A DNA stretch of 64,000 nt, from NCBI GenBank assembly GCA_037954235.1, contig JBBMOA010000013.1:21014001-21078000 (forward strand). Reading direction: 5' to 3'. Under the pieces are notes generated by a model. That model searched no databases, was not told the DNA's origin, and was given only the letters and a program-made list of their open reading frames with translations. Positions 49,101-60,690 of the stretch are shown here, one piece after another. The position numbers and the translations under genes are program-made. The stretch is from Aulostomus chinensis. Its lineage: Eukaryota > Chordata > Actinopteri > Syngnathiformes > Aulostomidae. Positions within the stretch are counted from its first letter, which is position 1; each line of letters opens with the position of its first letter.

Positions 49101-49180
49101 CCTCAAAGTACCCTTGAGCAAGTCGGTGAGCATCAGCACCGGAGCGTTTGTGCTCACAGAACCAAGCAGCTCCCAATGCG
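49101..49180 (+). mobile_element. Possible SINE body fragment
   Basis: GTACCCTTGAGCAAGTCGG followed by GAGCATCAGCACC and CCAAGCAGCTCCCAATG resembles the ACCTTGAGCAAGGCACxGAACCCC...GCTCCCC body found in many fish SINEs. No head or tail was recognised. Confidence 0.25.
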
Positions 49181-50119
49181 TCAGTGTTTGTATGTCTGGA
49201 GCCTTCCCTCCTCTGCATCTACTCCCCCAGGCAGTTATAATTAAGGATGAGTTCATTTGTAAGAAAAGGGTTTTAAAGCAGGCAAATGTATCCAGATGAT
49301 GAGTGTGTGTTTGCATACATGTGTGGGCCTCAAGTCACCCTTGTCTGACTGTACAGCTGGAGCTCAGGGTGTTTACAGCGTGGTAACCCCCTTAAAGGGA
49401 TTTCCCTTCTCCTCTACTTATTATGAAACATTATTCCTCCTCACGAAGCCCTCATGAGGCTGACTATGGATCCGTCATGATTGACTGAACACTTTCAGGA
49501 AAGTTTACATTTACCTGTAACTTAGTCACTTAAATGCTAGTTATTAACTGGACCATTAGACCAACGTAAGATCTTTGCAGTGTAACTTTGCTTTCTTGCA
49601 AAGTCTCAGTAGAGAATTGATACGAAAGGAAAACCCCGAGAGTAGCTGGTCATTTTAGTTTAGTATAACAGCTCTGCTCAGAATCCACCTACAAACTTTT
49701 TATTTTACACCTCTGTTCCACCTCACCGGCGCTGCGAACAGCTCACTCTGCCTCAGACCCAGTAAGGCAAGGTAGTCATAGCACTGAATCCACATCTGTG
49801 CTCATTCGAAACACTGACACTGTTATAGGTCTGTCCTCTGATGCAGAATACCGTGATACAGTATAAATTCATTCACGTTGGTTGCTTCTGTGTACACGAG
49901 CTTGGCATCCTGACTGCAAGCTCAAATTAACAGTGATATTGCAGAATCACTAAGAAAGAAGTGGCAATTGGCACCTCCATTAGAAGTCTCTAGAAATTAT
50001 TTTCTCCTGGCAAAGAAACCATGTCAGCGGGTTAAAGGGACTTGTTTTGAAGACAATCGTTGAGCTCTGTTCGGTCTAGTCAGGTTTTTAATTTGTGTTT
50101 TTGTTTTTTTTGTTTTTTT
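49181..50119. other. Non-coding stretch, nothing recognised
   Basis: No gene, RNA or repeat was recognised. Confidence 0.5.
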
Positions 50120-50290
50120 GATTTTGGGCAAAGATTAGCTGGTCATTTCCAGCCCAGGCTAAGCTAAGCTAAGCTAACCACCAACTGGCTGGAGCTTCAT
50201 ACTGAATCAGCAGACGTGATGGTATCAGTCGATTTTGTTCCAGGCAAGATAATAAAGTGTACTCTCCATAATGTTGAGCTATTACTTTGA
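50120..50290 (+). repeat. Interspersed fish repeat with a GCTAA pentamer run
   Basis: TTTCCAGCCCAGGCTAAGCTA starts a run of four AAGCT/GCTAA pentamers, followed by ACTGGCTGGAGCTTCATACTG, CAGACGTGATGGTATCAGTC and GTTGAGCTATTACTTTGA. From memory this order (TTTCCAG, GCTAAGCTAAGCTAAC, GGCTGxAGCTTCATA, AGxGTGGTATCxATC, GTTGAxCTATTCCTTTA) matches an abundant dispersed teleost repeat, possibly a nonautonomous DNA element. Divergence is high. Confidence 0.6.
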
Positions 50291-51427
50291 ATAGATGGGG
50301 AGCCTTGGTCTGTACTCCTCCAGCTCCTATTGTGTAACTCATAGTCACATTGGGTCACCAGCTGTGTGTGTGTGTGCATGCGTGCGTGCATGTGGGCTTT
50401 TCACAGACGGGAGCCTTCGACGATAATGTTTTAGTAAGTAGATCCCCTTTGTTTAACATAGTGTGCTTGAAGTAAACACGTCAACATTCCCATAATCCCT
50501 TGAAGGCCTGGTTTCTTAAACTCATGTTCACAACCCCGCTGAGGCACAAGCAGACTTCTTTTGAAGAGTCGCTACCTCTGTGTCCCAAGAAAACAAACGC
50601 CACAGAAATAATACAACAATACGGTCGTCAATAAAATAAGTTGTGCAAGCTTGTTCCATTCACGTTTTAACACCTCTACAGTGTGTTTGCCTATAAATGC
50701 TTTTCCGATCTGACATTTTTAACTCTGCACTTGTTGATGTACTAAACTACTTAGAAACTGCTGAGGTGTGCTATTGCAGCATTTCTTAGAGGCGCTATTG
50801 TTTCCCAGGCGATAATTCCACAGCTCTGCTCTGAGAAATTAGTCCTCAAATTACCTTCAACTAATCTATGTTCACTTGCAAAATGTCATAAAGAGTATTA
50901 GACTTTGTCCGAGTTTTATTTCTGTGAGGAAATCCATTAAATTTTAATAATGATGATCTCACCATGGACAATTTGGCTCAAATTCCCTTCACCATCCTGA
51001 TATAATCCAAAATATACTTGGTTTTGTCTGAAGAATTTTCAAGAACACGAATACATGTACTCATTCATTTTAATGATACATAAATATCATCATACATCTT
51101 TTCACTTTGTTTCATGCCATTTCATTTCTTTCAAGGCATTGTTTTATGCTCTATGCTGAAGCCACAATACCTGGCAACGAGTCGAGCAGTCCTGGCATAC
51201 CTGCATTGAAGTTGGCTGCTTTAATTGACCACTTACTCGTTAAAAAAAAGCTCCAACTGTTAACAAACACAGGAAACTGATGCAAATCCTAACCAAGGCC
51301 ACTCCCTGCACCGAGGACGCCAAACAAAGTTGTGGCTTCTACTTTTGAAAAACAGAAAATAGATTTGGCTCAGTGTTGAAGGGATGAATGACATGACTCA
51401 CTCTGCCATAAAGCATCAAGGACTCAC
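50291..51427. other. Non-coding stretch, nothing recognised
   Basis: No supported feature was seen apart from a short interrupted GT/GC patch near 50363-50390. Confidence 0.5.
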
Positions 51428-51615
51428 CTGAATGTAATTTCACAGTTCGACCTTCCTCACTTCCTACTGTGTGAGGCATTGTGTAGAAGAGGAATCTACT
51501 GCTACTCCTGCTTCCACTGTGTGATGATGGCACTATGACGGTCAACTGAACCTCATGGACCTCTGACTCAGGAGCAGCTGATCGGGTCCTGGCCCACCCC
51601 TGGGTTCCCGGTTCA
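51428..51615 (-). CDS. Candidate 188-bp internal exon on the minus strand
   Basis: On the minus strand an acceptor (TTGTCATTTGCTGTGCAG) precedes an open frame of 62 complete codons, which ends at a textbook donor CATTCAG|GTGAGTCC. One base is left at each end (188 = 1 + 186 + 1). The peptide includes EVHEVQLTVIVPSSHSGSRS and SRFLFYTMPHTVGSEEGRTV, alternating hydrophobic strand-like and polar segments. I do not recognise the family. It lies opposite to the plus-strand candidates, so it would belong to another gene or a nested one. Its frame is open for 100 codons in total, within chance range; the paired splice sites are the main support. Confidence 0.35.
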
Positions 51616-51757
51616 CTGCACAGCAAATGACAACTGAGCAAGTTTAAGTTTAGGCCAACTCAAGAAATGAGCTTCAGTCGTACAGCTTGAGTTCACCTCT
51701 GTCTCTTGGGGATTTCTCTTGCTGCTGCGTACATAATTGTGTGAGGTGAATTACCAC

Positions 51758-52132
51758 ATGGTGGTGCAGTGGTCAGCACTGTGGCCTCACAGCAAGAAGG
51801 TTCCGGGTTCGAGTCCCGGCTCGGGCGTGGGATCTTTCTGTGTGAGTCTGCATGTTCTCCCCGTGCCTGCGTGGGTTCTCTCCGGGTACTCCAGCTTCCT
51901 CACACAGTCCAAAGACATGCAATTTGGGGACTAAGCTGATTGATACTCTAAATTGACCGTAGGTATGAATGTGAGTGTGAATGGTTGTTTGTCTATACGT
52001 GTTGGCGCTGTGATGGACTGGCGACCTGTCCGGGGTGAACCCCGCCTCTCGCCCGTAGATGCTAGGATAGGCTCCAGGCCCCCCGCGACCCTTACTAGTA
52101 AGGAATAAGCGGAAGATGACGATGGATGGATG
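51758..52132 (+). mobile_element. tRNA-derived SINE, copy 3, longest copy, with perfect target-site duplication
   Basis: This is the least deleted copy of the family (375 bp). It has an A-box-like CAGTGGTCAGCACTGTGG, a B box GGTTCGAGTCC (51806-51816), the central region TGCATGTTCTCCCCGTGCC to CCAAAGACATGCAA, the CTCTAAATTGACCGTAGG and GAATGTGAGTGTGAATGG segments missing or cut in other copies, and the tail GATAGGCTCCAGGCCCCCCG with an ATGGATGG end. Direct repeats GAATTACCAC at 51748-51757 and 52133-52142 are a perfect 10-bp target-site duplication. The near-palindrome TTACTAGTAA in the tail (about 52092) is private to this copy. V-SINE-like by memory. Confidence 0.92.
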
Positions 52133-52142
52133 GAATTACCAC

Positions 52143-52680
52143 GTCACTTTGTCGATATACTTCGGTATGAGAGCACGTGATACAGACGTGCATGTTGCAG
52201 CTCCTCATGCTTCCTCTATTGGATTTCTTTTGTCATATTTACTGCTCTCAGACACAGAGTGGCATCTGCCAGCTCTTCTTTCAAAAGTATCATAACCATT
52301 ACGCTCTTGGCCATGCATTGAAAGGAGTAGGGGGATTTGATCCCAGTGGCATAATATGGATTACGCAACAGGGTGAGGTAACAAATCTTCATGTAGTCAT
52401 TTCACTGAAGCAGTTTCTGAAGGGCGGTGCAGAGAGAAATCAAGGCAAGTGTATAAAGTGGAGAGGGAGGAGAGTCAGGTGAAGAGGACAGCTGTGTCTC
52501 CCTTCGTGGATCATCTGGGAAAGCAGCTGGTGCTCCCCTAATTTAGCCTCTTCCTTCCTCTTCTGTCTTTCCCCATTCCCCCTCCTGTCTCACCGCCTCG
52601 CCGGCCCAAATCACCCAACATCTTCATTAATGTCTCATTACAGCAGAGTCAGCCACTATACCCCACTGGTGCCCTGGAAA
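52143..52680. other. Non-coding stretch, nothing recognised
   Basis: The 101-codon frame at 52177-52482 has no signature. Confidence 0.5.
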
Positions 52681-52704
52681 ACACACACACACACACACAC
52701 ACAC
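52681..52704. repeat. (AC)12 microsatellite
   Basis: Pure AC tract. Confidence 0.95.
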
Positions 52705-54016
52705 TCTGATAATGTAGCTTTAAGGGCAGCTTTAGCCTGCACTGTGTCGCATTATAAAACGCATGTAAAATCTGATTAAAAATCAATTTGCTCCTCAACA
52801 AAATACAAGCATCAATGTCTCACTGGTACTTGTGAAACTCTGGCATGACTATGACTTGAATTTAAGCTCTTGTTTAAACTGCATGTTTATCTCAAAGTGG
52901 TAACCCGTACAATTTCCGTCACAGCTTATCTGGCGACCCCTGTGGTTACCATGGTAACAGCAGGTGCAGTTAAACACTGCAGCAAACACTGGCTCTGCAG
53001 CGTCTTGTGACTGAAATACAAAAGTAGCTGAATTGTATCAGAAATGCAGAAGAGCAACTGATGTATCTATTTTTGTTGCAACCAAGCAAAAGAAATTTGG
53101 CTTTAAGATGAATAATGTCAGAGGTGCCAAGTGTTTGTGTGGTACAAGTAGTTATCCATGTATCAGCAGGACGTACTGAAGTTGAGTGCTTTGCTGGGGA
53201 GGAGGACTTTGCTGTGGCTACTTCCTCCTTCACTTCCTTCAAGTGAGGAAAATGCTCCACTCCTTCAAAAACAAACAGGACTGTTTTTTGAGTAGATGCT
53301 GTCAAAGTTGTGATGAGGCGTGACGCAAACGCAGCCAGAGAGCAGACAGTGATGAGGCACTGAGGACAAGTATTTACTAAATAAAACAAAAACTCAACAA
53401 AAGTAGCACATGAGGAAGTCAGTCCTGGAGAACAAATGTGAGGCTGAAAGAAACACAGGACGTGACAATCGCGGACGAAACAATCGGAACATAAAATCCA
53501 AACTGAACCAATAGCGAAGCAAGAACCAGGGGCAAGAGGAGAGAGGAAGTAGCTGGTCATCTGAAAGTCTCAGACAGGGCTGTCGAATACAGACAAAGCA
53601 GCACAGGAGAGGAAAATTTCAAAATAAAACAGGAAATGAGAGGTTAATCTAGGAAAAAAGGAGAAAAACATCAAAGAAAATAAGAAAACACAAGACTTGC
53701 ATTGAGTCTCTGTGATTCTTTATGAATGATTCTCTCAAAGTTTTTAGTTTCTTATTGTTGTTCCTTACTGTTGTTTTTGTATCTTTCCTGAATAAAATAA
53801 ATGTAACAATGGTGACAATAAGTTTTGGGTTTTTCTGTCCTTTGCACTTTAAATTTGAACCTTTTTTATTGCCATCAGAATGTTTCTGACCTTGATTGGA
53901 ATGAAACGAATGATGAAAAGGATAAGGAGCACATGCGTTCAGGATTGGTCCTTCATCACTACTGCAAGTTTAGAGACTTTTTAAATCTTTTGTACATCGC
54001 ATTGGTCTCTTTTTAA

Positions 54017-54020
<4 letters not shown>
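52705..54020. other. Non-coding stretch with an A-rich segment of possible retroelement origin
   Basis: The A-rich, T-poor stretch at about 53370-53700 (AAATAAAACAAAAACTCAAC, GAAACACAGGACGTGACAATC, AAATAAAACAGGAAATGAGAG) resembles the A-rich ends of fish retroelements read in reverse. Its T-poor composition explains the 196-codon minus-strand frame at 52970-53560, which is not protein-like. No gene was recognised. Confidence 0.4.

Positions 54021-54060
<40 letters not shown>
54021..54060. repeat. (AT)20 microsatellite
   Basis: Perfect alternating AT tract of 40 bp. It is self-complementary and can extrude as a cruciform. Confidence 0.97.
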
Positions 54061-54065
<5 letters not shown>

Positions 54066-57000
54066 CTTTTTAGTAATCTCCAAGTTCCTCCCCTCCAAAA
54101 AAAAAATCACTGAGGTACATTAGTATCTGTTCATCTGCAGACAGATGGTCAAATACTTCATCAGACAGCAGAAAATGATTCCGTTTGAAATATTCTTACC
54201 TACTCAGTTCTTTAACTCTGCTCCTTGTTAAGTCTCTCCCTTTTAACCATTTATGAAGAGTAAATCTCAGGTCAATCAAAGGCCAATCAAAGATTTATGA
54301 CCGTCTACACTCACTGTTCTGCCTGCACTTGAGCAGGCAGCTGAAAGGAGGCCTCCTAGCAGTACACCTGACCTTTGCTGAGCTTAAATCATAATCCATA
54401 ATTTAAGTCGACTTTAGTGAAAGATGCATGGCCGTATTTTCTCTCACGCACAATGGAAAGAACCAGATGCATAGGCACGCTGTCACATTTGTTTTGCCGT
54501 CTTTGTCTGCAGATTAAACTGAGTCTTTGAACTACTCTGCTTGAATTTAGTGTTTATTCTCTATAATGGCTCAGGAAATCTGTTGGAGTTGTGTCACATC
54601 TAAGCTCTCAGTTTCCTTCCTCCTAATTCTTCCTGGTTTGAAATGTAGTTACCAGACCAGATTCAGACAGATCAGCGCTGGCATGATTCTCTACCAATTA
54701 TCAAGCAGCCGCTGTTGAAAAGAGCAGCAGCAATACATAAATTTCCTCTGAACTTCATAGTTATCACCGTCTGGCTGGATTCAAGGTTTCTCTCATTTCT
54801 AAATCACCAGCAACTGAACGGAGCTGTTATGACCAGTAAAGGAATTCAAGGCAAAGAATTACTGTGGAATACCACAGTTTTTATTTATTCTCACCGACGA
54901 GACATCTGCTCAAGTCTAAAGCGGGAATCTATGCTGGGATTATCACCAAACTCCATTTACAAGTAAGAATGACAAAGATGAACGTCGTCCACGGATTTCT
55001 AAAGCGGTTACGGACCTGCCACTCAGTCTTGTGGCCCTTTTTTTTTTTTTAATCTCCTGCTGTAACAAAAAAATGTCCCTGTTGACAGAAAAGCATTGAT
55101 AATCAGGAGATGTTTGTGAAACCTTTGACATGATGTCAGCACCTGCCCTCTAATGGACTGGCCAGTCCACCTCGCTCTGACTTCTGATAGCACTGATTAA
55201 TGTACGCGGCCATCCTTGGGTCCACTGGCTCTGAAGTCTTGATGTGACATTTTGATCTCACAACCAAAGCCAAATACAATTCACTGAATGAAAACACCGC
55301 TACCGCGTCGATCATTTCCACTGTTGGTACAAAGTTGGAATGTCAGAGTGAATCAGAAAACTAGCAGGGATACAGTGTTCATTATGTCTCTCTTTCTATG
55401 ACTAAACATCTTTCACACACAGTCGGCTTTCAGAGTTGGTTCTAATCCAGGCTACGGTGGAGTTGGACTTGCAATCACAAGTGTTCCTCTCATCTGAAGT
55501 GAATAAGCAAAGTTGTTTTTCTCCAAAATTTTCAGTCGTCTCATAAAGTTATCACGAGAGTCTCTGCATTTTATTCAGTCAGCAGTCTGTGAAGCAGTTT
55601 GACAGGTCTGCTTTTACATTTGCGATTTCTTAAAAATAATAAAAAAAAAACAGATACATATGTGGAGTGTGGATTTGACTGACTAGAGTTCCCTCAGATA
55701 ATCTGCCACCATATCACATGAAACAAGCATTTTTCAGAATATAAAACAGAAGTTCACCTTTTCCATTATCATCAATAATACTTCTATGTTACTGTTGGAA
55801 ATAACACTTTTTTTTTGTAGCATGCGGTCTGAAGGGCAGGCACAGGATCGGTCTGTGTATTTGTCTGAGCGTCATCACATCAGTAATGGGGGCTGAAGAA
55901 ATGATATGGTGCGCTCATCTTTATTGATTTACCTGTCAAAGGCAAAATAAGTCGACGCCTAATGCAAGATGGTCAAAGTGGGTCCCGGTCCGTCACAGAC
56001 TTACCATAATACCAGAAGTGAAAAAGGTGTCACAGCGGTCGGCAAACGGCTAAATGCGCAGCAGATTTGACAAATAAATGAAAAGATTACTAGGAAAATG
56101 GACTGATGTGCTTTATAGACGAGTCGCAAGGTCAAGATGAAGGAAAATACTCTTGGTATAGTGGCAGAGATTGAAAGGCTTGAGTGAAAAGCAGGGTGGG
56201 GGCGTGTGGGCCAAAATTGTTGCAGGGCCTGCGAGCTCGTCCAGACAGCAAAGGATGCACAGCTTTATTCCGCAGGAATTTCCCATCTCTCCCTCTACCT
56301 GTCAGTGCCTCTGCTGCCCTGCATCGCTGCTGGTTATTCATCCCCCACCCCAGCTTCTACCAGCAGGCTCTAATATTTGCTCTTCACCCCCCCCCCCCCA
56401 TACCTTGTCTACGTGGGCAGGGACTGACGTGGTCGGAGCCTAGATGCCAAACTCTAATGAGGTTTCATAATGGTTCAAATATGAGTTGTCTGACTTAACT
56501 CTGCATATTTGCCTCTGGTTATAAATTTAAAGCAAACTTATTTGACCCTGATCTTAATATGAAGCCCTGTAGTGACCAGAGAGAGAAAAAATAGCAAGGC
56601 CACCTTTCACTGAGCTCGAACTATGCCTCTCTCCAAATGTTACACAGTTGAGCAAGAGTCTCTCTCTCACTGAACTGTAGAAAAAAAAAGGTGTTTCAAT
56701 CTCTTCTTAGCTTAAAATTTGTCCTCGATATATTTTTTTCACTGATGTTTAGAAGTATTCTTGACCTCAGAATCAGAGAGAACTGAATTCATCTCCCCAA
56801 AAATATCAAAATATCAGCAAATCTGGTTTATTTATTCAAGAAAAACTGTTTAGCTCTAATCAACCACCTCCCACATCTTATTTTCCTTTTTGGCAGAACA
56901 CTTCGTCCTCACCCACGGCACCTCTGACGGCTAAACCTGTTCACGGTGACCTGTGGTGACCATGACGGTTAGAAGAAGTCTTTTCATCTTCGTTGGATGC

Positions 57001-57639
57001 GTGGTCACTTAAGGTTGTGTACGCAGGTGCAGCTTTATCGTTGGGAGAATTAATGTTGGTTGCTGGATAACTAATTTAAAAAAAAAAAAAAAAAAACAAG
57101 CTTCTCGACAACTGGATGTTGTGAAATAGCCACGAGAATGGTTCTCTCCCCTCTCCGTCAAATATAATTACGTTCATCTCTTTCATTGTCTTTCTATGTC
57201 TTCGTCTCTCTGTCTTCGTCTCTCTATGACCTTACAACCTTACAAGCTACCACTTATTATCACTGACACACAGGCACTCTCGTCTCTAAATCTGGCAGGA
57301 TTTATTCACTCTGACAGTTATGTCCAAAACACTTCATCTCAAGGATTTTTTTTTTGTTTTGTTTTGGGGTTTTTTTTATCAGGAGTTTGGGATTTTTGAA
57401 TCCCACTTTCCTCTAAACAAAGAGCTATTTTGTGCTCTTTTTTCTTTTTCTTTTGAAGGCTTCTTGATTACATGCTTGTATCCCTCTGCCCTTCGGTCAT
57501 CAGGTCTTCTGCTGTACCGCCTTAGGGAAAGAAAAGGAGAGATGAGTGGCGTGTGCTAAAGCTTCATCCTCAGCGCAAACTTATCAATTTTCTATTTTTA
57601 GTAAAAGGGAACTATCAAGGAGCAAATCAGGGTGGCAGA
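54061..57639. other. Non-coding stretch, no gene recognised
   Basis: Perfect 8-bp stem CTGCCTGC/GCAGGCAG with a 6-nt loop at 54319-54340. C13 at 56387-56399 and A19 at about 57078-57096. Frames of up to 104 codons show no signature. Confidence 0.5.
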
Positions 57640-58125
57640 AGATTGAGCAAGGACCATGTTCTCCGCAGCAATGTTCTCCGGTTTCTCCTAGGGGATCCTG
57701 AGACATTCCCAGTGAGATGAGGATCCCTTCAGCATGCTCTGGGTCTGCCCCAGGGTCTCCTCCCTAGATGAACGTGCCTGGAACTCCACCAAAGGGAGGC
57801 ATCTTAATGAGATGTCCCAACCATGTCGGCTGGCTTCTTTTGACACAATGGCTCTATACCCCAAGCTCCCGCTGGATATCTGAGCTCCTCAACCCTGAGA
57901 AAGCTCAGCCTTGTAACCCTACAGAGGAACCTCATCTCAGCACTTGGAATCCACAATCTCATTTTTTTTCAAAAGTAATGATTTGCTCTGCTCCCTCTTC
58001 CCTGCAGCAGTCCAATGAGAAGCTCGTGCTTATTTCGACCTTGTGCTCCATCTCACCCTCGCTTGTAAACAAGATCTCAGGATACGTGAACTCCTCCACT
58101 CGCTAGGAGAATGATTTCCTGGGGC
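57640..58125 (-). pseudogene. Non-logged fragment of a non-LTR retrotransposon ORF2 (C-terminal part)
   Basis: Reading the minus strand, the fragment starts near 58105 with VEEFTYPEILFTSEGEMEHK. This matches the F-KYLG-LFTSEG-M segment that follows the reverse transcriptase core of many fish LINE ORF2 proteins. Further on come AEMRFLCRV and, in shifted frames, traces of the LGHLxRMPP and GRPRxxWxDY motifs (about 57830-57700). Frameshifts, stops and a large internal deletion after the first motif show it is dead, and no 3' tail was recognised. The clade (Rex1/L2/CR1-like) is from memory and unsure. The plus-strand frame at 57768-58106 is its shadow. Confidence 0.75.
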
Positions 58126-58582
58126 AGCTGGGTGGCTCAGCTCAGGCGGAGTGTCTTAGAGCAAAAAAGTACCCGCTATGTATGAGGGATTGATAAGCTG
58201 ATTGACAGTAATGCCAGTCGAGTGATTGGTAAACAACACCAACATCACAAGTGGTCTAATCAGCTGACCTGTGACATCTGAGGGCTAAACAGCAGGTAGA
58301 CGTTTAATATCGTGGCAGAAAATGCTTGATTTCTACTACCTAAGACGACTATTAAGCTGCGTGATGTTTTTAAACCGCTACAAGGGTATGTTAGTAAAAT
58401 CATCATTATTATTATTATTTTTAATCTTATAGCTTGGCTGTTGGTTTATCAGGATAGTTTCTTTGAATAGACAGAAATTGTCTACTGCACCCCATCACCA
58501 AGTTCCATTGGAATCAGGACTGTGTGCTTTTGTTTAGTTTTTCTCATAACCCTGCTATTTGGCTCTCTCAGGCATATACGAT
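58126..58582. other. Non-coding stretch, nothing recognised
   Basis: GGGTGGCTCAGCTCAGGCGG at about 58144 resembles a tRNA-like SINE head start, but no B box follows. A short (ATT)n lies at about 58402-58418. Confidence 0.4.
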
Positions 58583-58609
58583 CCCCCCCCCCACACACAC
58601 ACACACACA
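58583..58609. repeat. C10 run followed by (AC)n microsatellite
   Basis: A C homopolymer passes directly into AC units, the same order as at 19421-19461. Confidence 0.9.
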
Positions 58610-59756
58610 TATTGTGTGTCATTGACTTTTAAATTTGTGTGCGAAGTAGTGGCCCTTCATACAAATGTAAATTGATTCTACTTTTGAAATTCAATGCTCA
58701 CATGTTCGACTCCACTGAAAGGTCGGAGTCAGCAGGAATTGTTGATTGCGCTGTTTTCCAGTGGTGCTTGTTTGTAGATCCTGGCGCAGTAGTCAGAGGA
58801 TTCTTACCATAACCTTCAATGTATTAATATTCATTTCAAAACAACAATTTAATTAACATATTGCACCCTGGAACAACGAGGGCATTTACACTCCCCTCGC
58901 AGAAATGGATGTTTCTATTACAAGCAATAATGGCATTGATTGGCTAGTTTGGATTCTGATTAAAAGCGTTACTTGGATGGCGGCCACAATGCAGCAGCTG
59001 ATGAGAGTGGAGGAATTTACCCTCCCTCCTTTCTCTCCGTTTCTCGTCTCGAGTCGCTCTCACGTTTTCCCTCATACTTTAAGAGGGGGTACGTTCCCCT
59101 TCTAGTTGTTCTGAAAGAGCAAAAAGGCCCACATGGGGAGAATCTCCCACTGTTCTTTCTGTTGTCTTCACTTGTTATACATGAGCAATCTCACACAGGA
59201 ACTCATACATTCTGATAGGATGTACCGCAGTGATCGGTGTGACTGACTCAACTGACTGATGGTTTGTATTTGGGGAAGTCAGGGAAGATTAAATATCAGG
59301 AAGCATTACAAGTATAAAATTGCAATTTATGAAAGTCTCAGAGTTTGATGGGTACTTTGGAACTAATACAGAACGAATGCAATGCAGTGTAATGTGATCC
59401 ATAGTATATTTAATAAAATATCCTCATGCTTAATAGAAATTGATGGATTTTCAGAGAAAATGGTTGAGATAAGGAGGGATATGGAGACGCAGGGCGAGTT
59501 GGGGGAGTGAGATGAGGGCCAAGTTCTTCCCCTGTCTGTTCATCGGAAAATTACCCAGCATGCCTAAAAGGACCATGGCCGACCTAACTCAAGGCCACCT
59601 ATGGCTGTCTCTGCTGAATGGAAACATTTCCTCAGGAAATCAGTTTGAGGATGAAGAAGTGGAACATTTCGTAAATTAATTATCATGTCGGTGCCTTTCA
59701 TATGCAGGCAGACTGAAATGCAGTTGCGTTGGAACCGTCCACAAGGCCTTCTGGTT
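58610..59756. other. Non-coding stretch, nothing recognised
   Basis: No gene, RNA or mobile element was recognised. Confidence 0.5.
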
Positions 59757-59830
59757 AGAATAATCTCGTTATCTTGAAATAACAGTTTGTTTTTGTCACG
59801 ATAACTAGATAGATTAATCTTTTATCACGC
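59757..59830. repeat. Relic of a TATCTCGTTATCTTGAAATAAC-type repeat
   Basis: ATCTCGTTATCTTGAAATAA followed by TTTTTGTCACGATAACTAGAT contains inverted motifs (CGTTATC and GATAAC). From memory this matches a dispersed vertebrate repeat of unknown class. It is short and diverged. Confidence 0.4.
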
Positions 59831-60690
59831 TGAATATATAATGCTTTAATGTGATGCACATATAATGAAGGAACATCCAGTAAATAATACACAGGGCAGC
59901 AGCAGTGTGTGGGAGGACAGACAACCAGAAGGTTACTTTGACATTTTTAGAGGCACTTTCATGATCTCTGGGTCTTTAAGGAGTGTCTCCCTGACCCCTT
60001 TTGCACTGAAACCACTCAAACGTTAGCTCATTGCACTCTTGGTGATAAAACAGAGACCCATGCTTCTGGGCCGAACCTTTGTTGTTGCCATAGTGATGAG
60101 AGAGCCACAGCAGCTGAACTTGCAAAATGATAACCTCATCGTACACATCTTTGCTGCTTTTTTGCACGTTGTTACAGTACTTACATGCACAGAGAGAGTA
60201 GATGTTTGTGTTTAGATGGATGGTGAGAAGGCAGGGACTTTTAAGTAAGGAAGGAAAATGATGCATCTCTTTCCATGAATTTATATTCCACCTGCTGGCA
60301 AGAAGCTGAGAAATGCCTAAAAGCATTTTTAGCAGGGTGCATTACCAACAGCTTTATCTGGGTTGTGTGCGCAGCCTCTTGGGTTTAGGCTAAATTAAAA
60401 TAAATGGTAACATTAGCAGCAGCAGTGATTTGTAGTGTAACAGCACCATGCCACACAAGTGACATGGCATCTGAATGAGGTGAAAATAAGCATGCTCACC
60501 ATTTATGTCAGGACTGATGGGTGGCGGAGCCAGAGGTGGCACATGCAGTCTTGAGTGATGGTCAGAAATGGTAATCAACGAATGTTCTCTGGTCGCAAAG
60601 GCCCATGGTTTTTGCGACCCATGCAAGCACTCTTGTAGCAGCTGTGGGCATTTCTGTGGGTTTCTGGTTCACTTTCTGGATCCTTGAGAA
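59831..60690. other. Non-coding stretch, nothing recognised
   Basis: The 116-codon minus-strand frame at 59976-60326 has no domain or signal signature. Nothing else was identified. Confidence 0.5.

Noticed and set aside
52970..53560. 196-codon minus-strand open frame, Cys/Ser/Thr/Val-rich
   Set aside because: It runs over an A-rich, T-poor plus strand whose reverse has few stops. There is no family signature, and the segment looks like a retroelement tail.
57768..58106. 112-codon plus-strand frame
   Set aside because: Antisense shadow of the LINE ORF2 remnant.
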